Shown one piece after another: positions 13,449 through 25,818 of a stretch of 64,000 nt of DNA (position 1 is the first letter of the stretch; the number at the start of each line of letters is the position of its first letter). The stretch covers positions 20,267,001-20,331,000 of the forward strand of contig CM049407.1 in assembly GCA_026929865.2 (NCBI GenBank), written 5' to 3'. Origin of the DNA: Hyperoplus lanceolatus (Eukaryota > Chordata > Actinopteri > Uranoscopiformes > Ammodytidae). Position numbers and translations under genes: made by a program. The notes beneath the pieces were generated by a model. It worked only from the letters and a program-made list of their open reading frames with translations, did no database searches and was not told the origin of the DNA.

Positions 13449-16151
13449 GTAGGCCTAAGTGACAGATGGTTTAAGATTAAAGGGGCACTCCCCCAAGTTC
13501 AATGGTTTATCCTTATGTGACAATAACCCTGATGATGTCACACTGATGTCATCAAAGCTATCTAAAGTAAGTCTCAAAATTGGGGCAATACAGCCTGTGT
13601 CACAAGCGGGGGACAATAAGTAGTATAGTGTCTAATAAACAGACCCTATTAGGGTGTGTCATGGGAAGTTCAGGGTCCAGATATCTCTACAGTTTCAGTT
13701 TTTAGAGTTTTATTTTAAAAATCTGTCTTTCTGATGTGGAAATGCACTAACAATTTGCTGTATTAAACATTTTTACTGTGAAACTCTTCCACTTTTGAAG
13801 TAAGAATTCTCAATTTCTTAAAGCACATACCAGTAAAAGAATGCAGCCCTTTTAAGACCCTTTATCAATATATTAAGTAGCATGCTGATTTAAAGAAAAA
13901 ATGAATTGAGAAGAACTTGTCAAGGCATTCATCCAGCGCCTCCCTGACATATACATTACAATCCCAAGATACCAACCAACTTCTACACACATGAAGAGGG
14001 TATACTAGAAAGATTACTCAAAGTCACAGAGCCTCATCTTGGCAGACTCCATCATCTCTGGGCGGACACAGATGTAAACAGACATCATTAGTATGACTAG
14101 AGAACCACTGACACCAGTACAGATTTCTAAAACACTATCAGTCATGTTGACATTATATTTTGAAAGAGGATGGGCTGCACAGCTGCAAGAAAGAATTGTT
14201 TACATTATCAATTTATCTGAACTACTATAACAAAGGCAGCAAATCATCTCTATAAACAAGTAAATGTTTTACTTGGGAAATGACCAAAACGATTATTCGG
14301 TTATCGAAACTGTTGAAAATGATTTGTTATTCAACTATTAGACTGATCGATTAATCCTTTCAGCTCTCCCTTTTACTGCTGTGTGAAAAAAAACTCTGGC
14401 AAGATTGAATCCAAAAACTACAAACACTCACTGCCTTTAAGCTAAAAGTAATCAGTTTTCCTTCTCACAGTAAACAAAGCAAATTGCTTATCAGATTTCA
14501 ACAACCAGCAATTGGCAATTGGAGACACAAAGTGTTTGGATTCTCCTGGGAAATACACAGAAAAAGAAAGAAAGAAAAAAAGAAAGAAAAATCCATTACT
14601 GCTCATCCAGACAGGGGTATATCCACTTGGACTAGAAAAAACATAGGCTTAAAATGTCAGCATCTTCCATTGTCTGTCGCAATCAATCAGTCCCTCTCGT
14701 CTCGCTAAATTTGTTTATTCAATCTTGCAAACTGAAATGTCTCGTCCCTTTTGGAATCAGACACGTTTTGTAATACTGACGGAATCAATCATTTACTTCC
14801 TGGAAAGAATACTCGAACAAAGTCAGAATCCTTTCTCTTTTAAAGAAAACACTAGTCACTTTCTATTCTTCCCACCAATACATCACATACCGCGAGAGCT
14901 CTGGCCAATGTAATTTACTCATAACCAAAGTCTCTGGGTTGCCCTTTTATGCCCTTTTACAGCTCTACAATCTGGAGAAATCATCAAGGACTAGTAGTGG
15001 GTTCCCATTAAACAATTTCAATTCATTTCCACCCTGCACTGCGACTAACTGACTGAGATGCCATGTGGAGTTGCTGCTCCTTCCTATGTTTTAATCACAT
15101 TTCTGGACTGAATTATAAAGATAAAGCAGGTGAGCTAATACAACAGCTTTTGTGATTTGCCCGTTTTCTCTCTGTTTCTTTCTGCATTCAAGACACGCTG
15201 CACAGTATGTGTAGCTGGCAGCCTGCACTCGATGACCCCAAAGTCACAGCTGCTCTCACCCATCCCTGCTCTGCTCTCCTCTATTCCGTACCAACACAAA
15301 AACCCAGCAGCCGCCTCAGAGACAGTCACACACATCACACATCATGTTTAGCTGTATATGTTTCAAGCACACATGCATTGGAAATAGTGTTGGTCATGTC
15401 TGAGCTCCAAGGTCAAGCGATGCTAATTGGGTAATTATAGTTTCCTTTCATGTTTCAGTTCACTCTGAGGCAAATAGTGAAGAATCATGCACGCTGCATC
15501 ATCTCTAAAGACAAATCATCAGAATATATTTCTCCATTCAAACAGAAAATGTCTAATATTCAGTAGGACCTGCGGTTGAGTTTTGTGATATCTGTCCCGT
15601 TAAATTCTCCTATATTTGTTTTGTTGTAACAGATACCTCAACATAGCTGGCAGGCATTGTCAAAATAAATAAAATATTCAGTATTGAAATGATATCTCCT
15701 GCCAAGCATGATTCCTCCAAGTGATATTGGAAGAGAGATTAAAAAGCCAGTCTCAGGTAAAGGAACGACTATGGCAAATGCTTTCTTTCTGGCAGCCTTA
15801 AAATTAGGCTACTGTTTATTGATATGTCTCTCTAAGCACGTAGTGGAGTAGTGAAGAAGAACAAATCACTCGGTGTGGACGATGCTCGTTCTGTGTAGCA
15901 TGTCACGCCCGGGGGGGGGGGGGGGGGGTGGGAGGAAAACTGTGTTGACAAACCTAAATTCTCACGTTTAATTCACCTCCCCTCGACCCCTTTAGATCGT
16001 AAAGGATGGTTCGGTGCCTTCTGAGGGTTATCTCTTTAAATAAAGGGGGGGAAAGCACAACACACATGTGATGAACTGGCTCCCCTCATCCAGACGCCCG
16101 CCTCTCCCCGCACCTCGAAGACGCGCCAACACATCCTCACCTGGCTGCGCA

Positions 16152-16244
<93 letters not shown>

Positions 16245-16872
16245 CCAGCCAGCGTATTCACCGCCCATTCGGGCCATACCAACCCTGTTTGACAATTGTT
16301 TTTATCCGTAAACATGCAGATGTTTGCCATCGTGGCCTTGTAGAATGACGCTCATCGCACTGTCCGACACTGCTGTGCCGTACTGTGCAGAGCCGAGCTG
16401 TGTGTGTTTGCCTAATAACACCGTGCGTGCTCCGGCATCACCAGTCAGCTGATGGAGGCTTGTTTTTTAGTGAAATATTTATAAGGTCTTGTCACGACTG
16501 AACCTAAAAACGGGCTGTGGGTTGCACTGCGCGACACTCCTGCCATATCTTTTACATCTCTTTTGTGTTTGGGCCCAAACACAGGCCTTGTTTTCGCCCG
16601 TCACCTGCTCTGAGGCTTCAAGGTTGAACAATTTGGCTCGTGAACAAACAGCGGCTCACTGTCAACCTCGCATTCCTTGAAAAAAATCCACGCGTAAAAA
16701 CGCCATCAGGCATCGAGGTCTCCTCCGCAATACAGCATCCCATATTCCGCTGCTAATTAGGCAGACGGTGCATTTGGACTATGACAGCTGGCTCTATAGT
16801 CTAGGTGATGTAAGCGACTGATGCGGTGATGTATGGAGCAGAACATAATATAAATGAAGGTGTAATACTTAC
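13449..16872. other. No gene recognised
   Basis: AT-rich sequence with a poly-G run at 15911-15928 and a CA repeat at 16155-16242. Sequence from about 16070 to 17200 is less AT-rich, as if near a promoter, but no complete gene is seen. Confidence 0.45.
16155..16242. repeat. CA microsatellite, about 44 units
   Basis: An almost uninterrupted CA run. It produces false poly-Thr/His frames on one strand and poly-Cys/Val frames on the other. Confidence 0.95.
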
Positions 16873-16990
16873 CTTAGTGGCATGGGCAGCCTATGGCTGG
16901 CGCAGAGGCAGACTATGCCGATATCCAGTTGCCGAGGCTCGTAAAAATCAGACAACAACAACACCACGCCGGTTGTTGATGACACAGCTG
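16873..16990 (-). other. Candidate minus-strand 5' exon with splice donor
   Basis: On the minus strand ATGCCACTAAG is followed by GTAAGTATT, a strong donor. Upstream sequence stays open without an in-frame ATG for about 35 codons. It could be a first exon (start codon ATG CCA CTA AG) or an untranslated exon of a gene whose other exons lie at lower coordinates or outside the window. No downstream exon was identified, so this is weak. Confidence 0.25.
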
Positions 16991-18039
16991 TATTGGTAGA
17001 CAGGAGGGAAGGAGAAAAATTGCTTTCCCAGATGTGTCAATTGACGTACTAATGAAAAATCAGGTATTCAGACGCATGTCACCGGAATGACGCCTTTTCT
17101 TAACGTGAACGGTCTTCCATTTCTATGATAAACAGCGCACTGTGGGCTACTACCGAGGTTCCATGACGCCTGGCCAGTGAGAGATCTGATTGAAAACCAT
17201 GCAGGCAATTCAATGCGACGTTACAAAATGTTCCTCTGCGAACACTCAGGGTAAAATGCCATTCTTGTGTGTGTCTCGAAAAAAATGCTCCAGAGCGACC
17301 TCGGCCAAAGAAACATGCTCTCAGTTCATGAACAGAAAAAAAAACACGTCAAAACACAAATGCGCAGGAATCGGCGCGCGCTGTGGTGGTTCAAGCGATG
17401 GGCATGCATCCACCGAGTATTTGCATCCATATTAATATTCATACTACAGTACTTCCTGAGAGCAGACCGGTGGTTGATTTTAGAAAGAGGAGAAAATAAA
17501 TTCTGCTTCTGCTATCTTTTTACTTATTTATTTTTGCTCACGAGGAGATTTTTGTTTATTTATTTTTCAATTTTAATAAACCTAAACTAGGCTATATAGC
17601 CTATTTATTTATCAAAAATGCCAGGATATGCACAAACAACAACAGTCACATATGAATGGGAATATTGTAGGACCGTGATGTAACAGGGGATAAAACAAGC
17701 TCGCCATAAACCCATGAGTAGCATTTCTCAGACTTAAAAGTAGGCTAAACTGTCACGGGAATAACACTGAATGACATTTTGTGTGGACTACATCTAAATG
17801 ACCAATCTTTTCAAATAAAGCCAAAGGGAATGAATACAATGGTGTAGCCTAATTTGTCTTTCAAAGAAAAAAACATAGTCTTAATCATCTATTTTCTTTC
17901 CTTTCTTTTATTAGGGGTGTGGGTTGTAGGTATAAGCCTACTGAAGTAAACAAATTGGTAGGTTATTTATAATTTTTTCGGGGGGAGAAAGGGGGCGTTG
18001 TCACATGACCAACTCACTAACACATGGCCAGTGTGAAGC

Positions 18040-18113
18040 TGGACACGCCCCCTGAAGTCCGCGGAGGGAGATCGAGTATGGTGAGGAGGACAACTGCGAG
18101 ATCCAACAGCCAG
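18040..18113 (+). other. Candidate 5' untranslated exon of the mogat3-like gene
   Basis: A GC-richer stretch ends in CAACAGCCAG followed by the donor GTAAGATA at 18114. The first coding exon of the downstream acyltransferase has a good acceptor (TTTTGCAG) two bases before its ATG, so the gene needs an upstream noncoding exon and this is the best one seen. An ATG at about 18078 would open a short upstream frame in a different phase. The 5' end is unknown. Confidence 0.3.
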
Positions 18114-19048
18114 GTAAGATATTAAGGAGTGTTCGCTCTTGAGAAACACAGACGGGCTTCTAATCAAAGCGGCTGTATCATGGGGATCTTTGGACTGTCA
18201 CTGCCACAAGTAGCCTAGAGCTGCGTAGTAACTTGCAGGGGTCAAAGGAGGATATGCCCGTGAGCGGGTTCATCCAGCTGTAAATATTTCCCTGATTCTA
18301 CTTTCTCCAGATAGCCTTCTGGTCAAATTTAGCTCAGGCCCAGTCTGACCTGCAACGCAATCTGTAGTTCGGTCCCCAAATATGTCCATCCTGGTCAGAG
18401 CATTCACTAAGAAATGAGTAGGCAAACAAATAAAAACCATACTTGCTAATGGAGGGTTTATCCAGTGACGGATTCAGGCTGCCTGAGGGCCGGGGGCAAT
18501 GGGAGGGGGGCACCAGAGAGCTGTTATTCGTGATGCATTCATGTCCACTTTTGCTGAGCGAACAAACTGCATTTTGGATTGACATCTGACTCATCCTGCA
18601 GTCCGTTTTTTTTGCACAAAAAAAATGTTATGGCCTTTTTTTCAAAGCAGATATGACTCATCAAAGCAGAAAAAGCAAAGGTGTGTATAATAACATTAAC
18701 AAAGGCGCCACTTCATTAAGTGTCTTGCTAAGCCATGCCAGTGAGAATTCACAATTCCAAAAGTGCCATGCTGTTGCTGCCTTTTTCTTTATTCTGTTTT
18801 TACATTTGATTGGCCTTGCAACTTATAATAAAAATAAATAGATAAAACATTGAAATAAATGCATTGGCCTTGCATTGGGTCAGGATGCAGCATTCCTGCA
18901 CTTCCAGAATGGCTTGCATTGCGAAACAACAGGACGTGTTTAGTTGCCCTAATTGTGGCTTAACACAGGGAAATCACGTAGAATTGATCCAAATCGATCA
19001 GTGCGCAGGAACAACAGAGAAGCTTGGACTCACATTCTGTTCTGAGGA

Positions 19049-19171
<123 letters not shown>

Positions 19172-19879
19172 CGCGCGCGTGCGCCCCTTTGGGACAAGCA
19201 TATTTTTCACTTCCTGAGGAGATAAATAGGGAAGTCTACATTTAGGATTTTTACAGTTCAAACCTTCAGCATCAGAGGGGCAAAAGTGTAATAATACAAA
19301 CAGAACAGATTGACACGTTAAAATGGTTGAGCACTAGAGTGAGTGATTTCATGAGACACATAACACAGATAGGATATTGTTGCATGTCCTCCTGACGCAA
19401 ATAAACAAAATATCCAACTATAAAGCTTTGCCGAGTTTATCTCTCAGATTGCTGGCTTGTGTGTCAAAGTTTTTGGGGGTGTGGAGTTGTTATCAGCTGC
19501 TTTACATGATCAGGCCAAAGTGCATCCCACACGCAGTTCTTTTTTCTCAACTGTTGAATCAGCCGTCCATTCAAACTTACCTTGGGATAAACTCTTAGTA
19601 AGGTAAAGTATTATGCTTTCCTTTTTTAACCGTAATCATCGTTTTATGTTTGTCAAATGTGTTGTTGTTCTACAAGCTTGGCTGATAAGTTTTGTCCCTG
19701 GGCAAATTAAAAGCTTGCTGAATGCCTTGTGAGTGTTTTAAGCCCAACTCTTACCTAAAGGAAGATCACAAGCTAATGTGCTGATTACTGATGCTCTACC
19801 ATAACATGAAGTGAATTATTTCAGATAAAGCGACTTTTGTCTTTTCTACAGGCCTTGCATGTATAACTAAGAGACCCAT

Positions 19880-21196
19880 AGACGGATTATGAGATAATTG
19901 GCCCCAGGGCACAAACTCTTAAAGGGCCCCCCACTCCTCCCTATCCAGTCAGGTACACTGACTTTTCCACACAGATACATACAATTAATGGCAAAAACAT
20001 ATTAAGGAAGTCAGTGTTTCCCACAGGATTTTGGGATACTGTGGGAGGGACCCTGGGCCTTGTTGCGGAGTCCGGGGGCATGCCCCCCGGATTTTTCTTT
20101 TATCTTTTTAAAGTAAAATGTATCATTCTGGTGCACTTTGAGAGGACATTTTAGAGGCTATATCAAATCCTGAGATGCAGAAGGAACATTATTTTTCAGT
20201 TTTTTCTTAAACAGACGAGTAGGGTCCAGCTGCAGCCCCGGAGACAAACACCGTGGCGTGACAAAAACACCCTGGCGTGACGGACGTGATTTTTGACTAT
20301 TTAGCTTCCATGACATGTCTGCTACGTCACTCATTTGCCCTAACCACCCAGCTCTGATGCCTGAACCTAATCCTCAAAACAATACAAATAACACAAACTT
20401 AGTAGCCTATCGGTCTGCGGTCTTTTGTATTGTTTGACGTGACGTACTCAAGATGGCCGCCGCGGTGTTCCGTTAATGTTCTATCTATTCTAACCTCTCC
20501 CTGTCCCCTTGCCCTAACCCTAACCACCAGCTGTGATGCCTGAACCTAATCGCCAAAACAATATAAATAACACAAACTTAGTATCGGTCGGCTGTCTTGT
20601 TATTGTTTGACGTTGTTTACAACTTAGAAGTTTATCACGTTGCAAAAATAAAATCTACAGGTAACTTGTCACGCCTGGGTGTTGTTGTCACGCCAGGGTG
20701 TTTGTCTCCGGGGCTGCAGCTGGATAGTATTGAAACAGACAGCACTTTTTACTCTGCAAAAACAGTAGATTGGTCTGAAGACCCATGTTCTATGATGGAG
20801 GGGCCCATTTCAACAGATAAAGTGTGGATAGCTACTTTATATGAACAGTATAGAATTTACACATAGAAAGCTTATTTCTGTATGTATGAGGGGGCCTTCA
20901 AGGCCCCTCATGGAGACCCTTAGACAGAGCTACTAATGCTGTTGTTTTTAACTTGCTTTTGTATTTCTCTCCTACTAGTTGAGGGGCCCATGATGATTTC
21001 TATCTTGTTACATTTGAATGAGTATCCTTATATTTAGGCTATTCCTTTTTGGACCCTGTTATTGGCATGAGTGACTGAGCTCTTTGACTATGCAACATGA
21101 AAAGTTACTATCAGTATCTCTGGCTTAGTATCTCTGGCCTGAGCCCTTTGGCCCCTGGGCCTGTGCCCGGTGTGCCCGTGCAGTAATCCACCCCTG
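19880..21196. mobile_element. DNA element with 11-bp target duplication, carrying a nested insert
   Basis: AAGAGACCCAT occurs directly before (19869-19879) and after (21197-21207) the element. The interior starts AGACGGATTATGAG and the reverse complement of the end reads CAGGGGTGGATTACTG, so the ends share only a loose GGATTA-type inverted repeat. Both ends are followed by GGCCCC/GGGCCC-rich sequence. No protein is visible. A long duplication of this length would suit Mutator-like or LINE-type insertion, but I cannot assign a family. A second element (20226-20723) sits inside it. Confidence 0.55.
20226..20723. mobile_element. Foldback-type element with 56-bp terminal inverted repeats
   Basis: The arm at 20226-20281 pairs with the arm at 20668-20723 with about three mismatches; each carries GCTGCAG and CCCCGGAGACAAACACC or its complement. 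Inside each arm a TGGCGTGACAAAAACACC-like unit is itself repeated. The 390-bp interior contains two direct copies of a roughly 100-bp segment (about 20336-20440 and 20510-20614) that include GATGCCTGAACCTAATC and ACACAAACTTAGTA. No open frame of interest. Confidence 0.75.
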
Positions 21197-21211
21197 AAGA
21201 GACCCATGACC

Positions 21212-21712
21212 TTAAAGGAATAGTTCAGTTTTTTTGAAGTGGGGTTGAATGAGGTACTTTTGCATAGATAGTCTTGATAACTTTTGGGGATGGCTGTCAG
21301 CACAGTCGCTTTGAGGAGTTTGGGGGAGACGTCACTGTAGCGGAAATTAGCATTGTACTGTTGCAAAGGGGGCCAGACGAAAAAAGTTTTTTCACCATAT
21401 ACCTAAAAGATTAATATCCATTACAGTTTGCGGACTGAAACGCTGCACTGCAACAGGACGGTTGGGCGTAGGAATATATGGCCGAAAACATCCTAAATTC
21501 AGCGTATAAATTGAATGGATATTTAGTTTTTAGGTATGCATTTATATACATGGCCCCCTCTGCAACAATACAATGCTGACTTCTGCTAAAGCAACGTCTC
21601 CCCTAATTTTTTTAAATCAATGCGCTGAGGGCCACCTCCATAAGGTAACAGACTAACTATGCATGACTACCTCATACAACCCCACTTCAAAAATACTGAA
21701 CTATCCCTTTAA
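21212..21712. mobile_element. TTAA-flanked MITE
   Basis: The left end TTAAAGGAATAGTTCAGT and the right end ACTGAACTATCCCTTTAA are inverted repeats, and similarity continues for about 45 bp through GAAGTGGGGTTG. TTAA at both ends fits a piggyBac-type target site, though this is inference. It begins five bases after the target duplication of the neighbouring element and ends 65 bp before the mogat3 start codon. Confidence 0.75.
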
Positions 21713-21777
21713 TCATAGCATGATTTAACATGTTATCAATTCATGTGAATTGATGGTATGGCCTCCATTTTGCAGGA

Positions 21778-23053
21778 ATGGCTAAAGAAAAAACTCAGTG
21801 GAAGGAGTTTTTAGAGACAGTAAGTTGTCTGCAAATGGTACTTACCTTTCTCTTCGTAGGTAAGATCCCACTACACACAAAGCTTGTCAAATAATAATGT
21901 TTGCCATGGTCACATTTATTTCACCCTGTTCACTCACAAGCCTTTTACTGCACTGTATTTAAATTTACCTGAGCTAACGTTAGACATCTCTTGTACCCCT
22001 AATGTATGGACCAACACGGCTCAACACACATCCACCTTCAGGAGTGTCTTGTCTCATCTTAATGGTGTATCTTATGTTTACCTGGCTGTGGCCACTCTCT
22101 ACTCTGTACTTCATATGGCTGGTGATGGACTGGCACACCCCAGAAAGAGGTAACGGAAATGACATTCAAGTATCCATAGATATAAAATAGAAGAACCTTA
22201 TGAATTAGCTGTGTCTCAAATCCAAACTATACCTTTTACAAGCAGATTTCTAATGTGTTTAGTATTTTCTGCAGGAGGGACAACATAAAGCATTCACAAG
22301 AAACTCTAAATGTACACTAAATGATTTGTTTCTGTTTGTTTATGCACTCTTTTCCCATGATGCATTCCACAAGGAAATTAAAGAGCTGGAGAACATTGAA
22401 ACTAATTGCAGATGATGATAAAACTGCTTTGTGTGTAAACACACAGAAACACAAGAAATGCATATAATTATTTCAGTCATACAACTTAAGTATCGCTGTA
22501 ATTAGATACATAGTACATGCCAATCTTTACGTTGTACACAAATGAATCAACATACTGAACCATTTTATACTAACATTTTATTTCAACAGGAAATGATAAA
22601 AGGACTAAAATGGTAACAGCCCACATTTTTCCAATTGTTTTCCGAGCTATTTCCTCCATCAACAGCACGTCAGTGTACATACTGACTGTCGTGAGCATAT
22701 TATATTGTGACTTTTCCAATGTGAAAAACAACATACTTAAAGCAACATACTTGTCATATTAAATGGGTTCACACTCAAGCGTCTATTAGATTTCTAATGT
22801 CTCCGACAGGGGGCAGGAGGAGCATGTGGATGAGGAAGTGGAGGACGTGGGACCACGCCAGCGATTTCTATCCTATCAAAGTAAGTTCCACTTTGAGTGT
22901 TGTAACAACTGCGCCAGATTATCTTTTATCATGTGTGGTTGCGACAATGATTCAATGTGGCTGGCCTGTAGCATAACTACTTCGAAACATAAGTAGACTC
23001 GACGAGTTGTACACACATCCTGAAAAGAAGATGTAAACTATCTCATGTTAACA

Positions 23054-23086
<33 letters not shown>

Positions 23087-24792
23087 TGTCTGTTCCTATC
23101 ACACACACACACACACAGGTAGATAGCAAGGAGCAAAGTGGTCTGTGTGCAGTTCACCCAGAGCAACTCCAAAATAACTTCTAAAAATCTTTTCAAACTT
23201 TATGAAAACTGAAATTTAATTTTCGGAAATAAGTGCAAACGCCCGGATTAAAAAGGTGGAGTCAGCCATTCTGGAGAATGTCTAGGCTGCGCGCACACAC
23301 AGTACAGACAGGTAGCGGATTGTGAGGGGATATTCACTGATTTTGACAAGTATTCTCTAGAATCGCTGACTCCACCATTAATTTAGTTCCATGTCAGTTC
23401 TCCTTGTGAAACGCCTGCATGAACCAGTGTTTCAAAACAATATGTAGCAATAGTGGGTTTGGTTAACGGCAGAATTAGACTTTGATCGACAATTTGATCC
23501 TATTGTATTAATTGTTTCTGCTCAGATGGTGAAGACGGCCGAGCTGAGTCCCAGCAAGAACTACATCTTCGGTTGTCATCCGCATGGTATCATGAGTGCT
23601 GGAGCCTTTTCCTGCTTCAGCACAGAGAGCTTGGGCTTCACTGAGGTGTTCCCTGGGCTGCGACCCACCCTGGCAGTGCTGGCAGGACTCTTCAGGTTAC
23701 CACTCTTTAGGGAGTACATAATGGGCTTAGGTATTTATAATATGTTCCACTATTTACATCAACCGTATCTTAACACTATGAGCTTTGTGTGTGCTGGAAA
23801 TATTTGAAGGAGGAAGTGTAGGTTTAGTTTGCTACTTAGGAAAGGGAAAATAAATATTAGAAACTGCCATATTCAGTTCTTCCTAATTTTTTTTTTTAGC
23901 CTTTAAAACTGAACAGCCTCTGACGACAGTTGAACTTAATGATTGATAATGTATTTGTCTGATCAGGTCTTGTTCCAGTCAGCAAGCCAAGCCTTGTCCA
24001 TCTCCTTTCAAAAAGTGGCAAGGGAAATGCAGTGGTGATTATTATCGGGGGCGCTGCTGAGTCTCTGGCCTCCTCTCCTGGACTCAACACGGTGATCGTG
24101 AAGGGAAGGAAGGGATTTGTCAGGATGGCCCTTGAGTTTGGGTGAGAACCATCTACAAAAATGTGGTTATCAGCGAGTATCATTGCATTTGAGTGTGCAG
24201 CGGCCCTCTACTGGACATATCATTTATTCTCTGGTGATCTTTCCACAGGGCTGATCTGGTGCCAGTTTACTCATTCGGGGAGAATGAGCTCTTTGAACAG
24301 TTGATTTTGCCGGATGGCAGTCTGGGTCGAAGGTTACAGGACCTGTTCAAAAAGGTTATGGGTTTCTCTCCGTGTTTATTTCTTGGTGAGCGCATGGCAT
24401 TCATTCCCTACAGGTCTCCAGTCACCACGGTCGGTGAGTATTTCATCATTCTGTGGATTAAAGCTAATTTGCTATACTGAGCTTCGATTATTCTAACACT
24501 TTTGCTTCTTCCAGTGTTCCCACTGGAAGAAGCAAAAGTGTTAGAATAATATTATTATTATATATATTATATATATATATATATTATTATTATTATATAA
24601 TATTATTCTATTATTCTAACACTTTTGCTTCTTCCAGTGGGAAGTCCAATCTCTGTGCCAAAGCACGTCCACCCTACCGATGAGGAGGTGGACCACTACC
24701 ATAGACTCTACATGGAGGCCCTGTCCAAGTTATTCCACCAACACAAAGTCAGCTGTGGACTTTCTAAAAGTCACAAGCTTCAGATCCTTTAG
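21778..24792 (+). CDS. mogat3: 2-acylglycerol O-acyltransferase 3-like (DGAT2 family)
   Basis: Seven coding exons: 21778-21859, 22042-22149, 22810-22880, 23526-23730, 23967-24141, 24249-24433, 24638-24792. They total 981 nt in consistent phase, giving 326 aa. The family transfers acyl groups to mono- or diacylglycerol in the endoplasmic reticulum membrane. A hydrophobic hairpin lies at about residues 18-55 (MVLTFLFVG, then LWPLSTLYFIWLV). The HPHG active-site motif is at residues 105-108, followed by PGLRPTLAVLAGLF, KGRKGFVRMALEFGADLVPV and a FGENE box. PGLRP/LAVLAGLF and MGFSPC resemble mammalian MOGAT3 more than MOGAT2 or DGAT2. The segment after MGFSPCLFLGERM is about six residues shorter than in human. 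The start follows an acceptor by two bases, so an upstream noncoding exon is expected. The last intron contains a duplicated acceptor (24487-24639). The gene converges with srrt. Confidence 0.93.
23059..23118. repeat. Split CA microsatellite in mogat3 intron 3
   Basis: Two CA runs (about 23059-23086 and 23100-23118) separated by TGTCTGTTCCTAT. Confidence 0.9.
24487..24639. repeat. Triplicated splice-acceptor segment (direct, inverted, direct)
   Basis: A 30-bp segment containing the polypyrimidine tract and acceptor (TTTTGCTTCTTCCAG then TG) occurs at 24487-24516. It recurs as a perfect reverse complement at 24521-24550, four bases later, and again in direct orientation at 24610-24639. About 60 bp of AT repeat separates the second and third copies. 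The third copy is the true acceptor: the exon from 24638 joins in phase to give TTVVGSP. Use of the first acceptor would add eleven codons and stop. Confidence 0.95.
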
Positions 24793-25087
24793 ACATTTCA
24801 CATGAACCGTTTATCTGTTTTCCGTCACCGCTTTGAACGGGGCTTAACGTGAGGTGGAATTATGAAGTTAAGCAAAATATTGATCCTGTGGGTTTCCCTG
24901 TTCAAACTCTAAATTCTGATTGCATTTGAAAGTATTAAAGATGAGTCTATGTCTACACAAAGCCGTGAAAACATTTGGGATGTCTGTATGCAATATCCGT
25001 CAAGGTTTTCTGAAAAAAGTATGTATTGCTATTGTTATTAATATGATTACACAGAATGTGAAAATGTCTGATGAACATGCTTCTAAT

Positions 25088-25093
25088 AATAAA
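25088..25093 (+). promoter_or_regulatory. Candidate poly(A) signal of mogat3
   Basis: AATAAA about 295 bp after the stop codon. Between 24793 and here the sequence is an AT-rich 3' untranslated region with no other feature seen. Confidence 0.45.
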
Positions 25094-25692
25094 TTATTGC
25101 TTTTGCCAAGATATGTTTGCTTAAAGTATGTATTTTCATGAATGGTGTAAAAATGATCGCAGCAGGAATGAGAGTGCTGAAGTTTGTACCTGTGTATCAG
25201 TGTGACCAGGACCAAATTTACATTTCAAACTTTTGTAAACAAAGCATTTGTAGATGGTTGTATTGTTTATTTTTTATTCAAAGGAATATTCAATATTTCT
25301 TGCACTTCTGCTGCAAGGCTTCTGCAGTTTTCTAGCTAGGAGCCTTGTCAATGCCAACAGACAAGCACAAATACAATTCAACAGTTCACCCACTAGAGGG
25401 TGATCATTCTTCACATCTGTAATACTTTACCAGAGGGTTGGGGCTGGAATAGGCCACAGAGAAAACACCTTTTTGAAAATAAAAACGATTGTGTTTTCTA
25501 TCAATTACTAAATATAGGCCAAACATTATCGGCGCCTCTAAATGAACACTGTGTGCAATGCTAACCGTGATGAATTTCTTCCTCATTTAAAGCCTAACTT
25601 GCTGATAATTTGGTTGGTCTGATCTGCATTCAGTTAACACAGTTTGATATTATTTGAGAAATCATTAACATGTTATATAGTTAGATAACATC

Positions 25693-25698
25693 TTTATT
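25693..25698 (-). promoter_or_regulatory. Candidate poly(A) signal of srrt
   Basis: AATAAA on the minus strand, about 120 bp past the srrt stop codon. The two convergent genes therefore have 3' ends a few hundred bases apart. Confidence 0.6.
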
Positions 25699-25818
25699 AA
25701 TGATCCAGTGTACAAGCTAGTTGCACAATAATAACAAAAAAATATTCTGATTACAACAAAAGAGCAAAAAAAAAAAACTGGTGAAGAGAGAGGAGACCTA
25801 AAGGACCATGTGAACCTT

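Noticed and set aside
16028-16330. Poly-Cys/Val and poly-His/Thr frames
   Set aside because: Translation of the CA/GT microsatellite; the same applies at 18864-19261 and 7634-7931.
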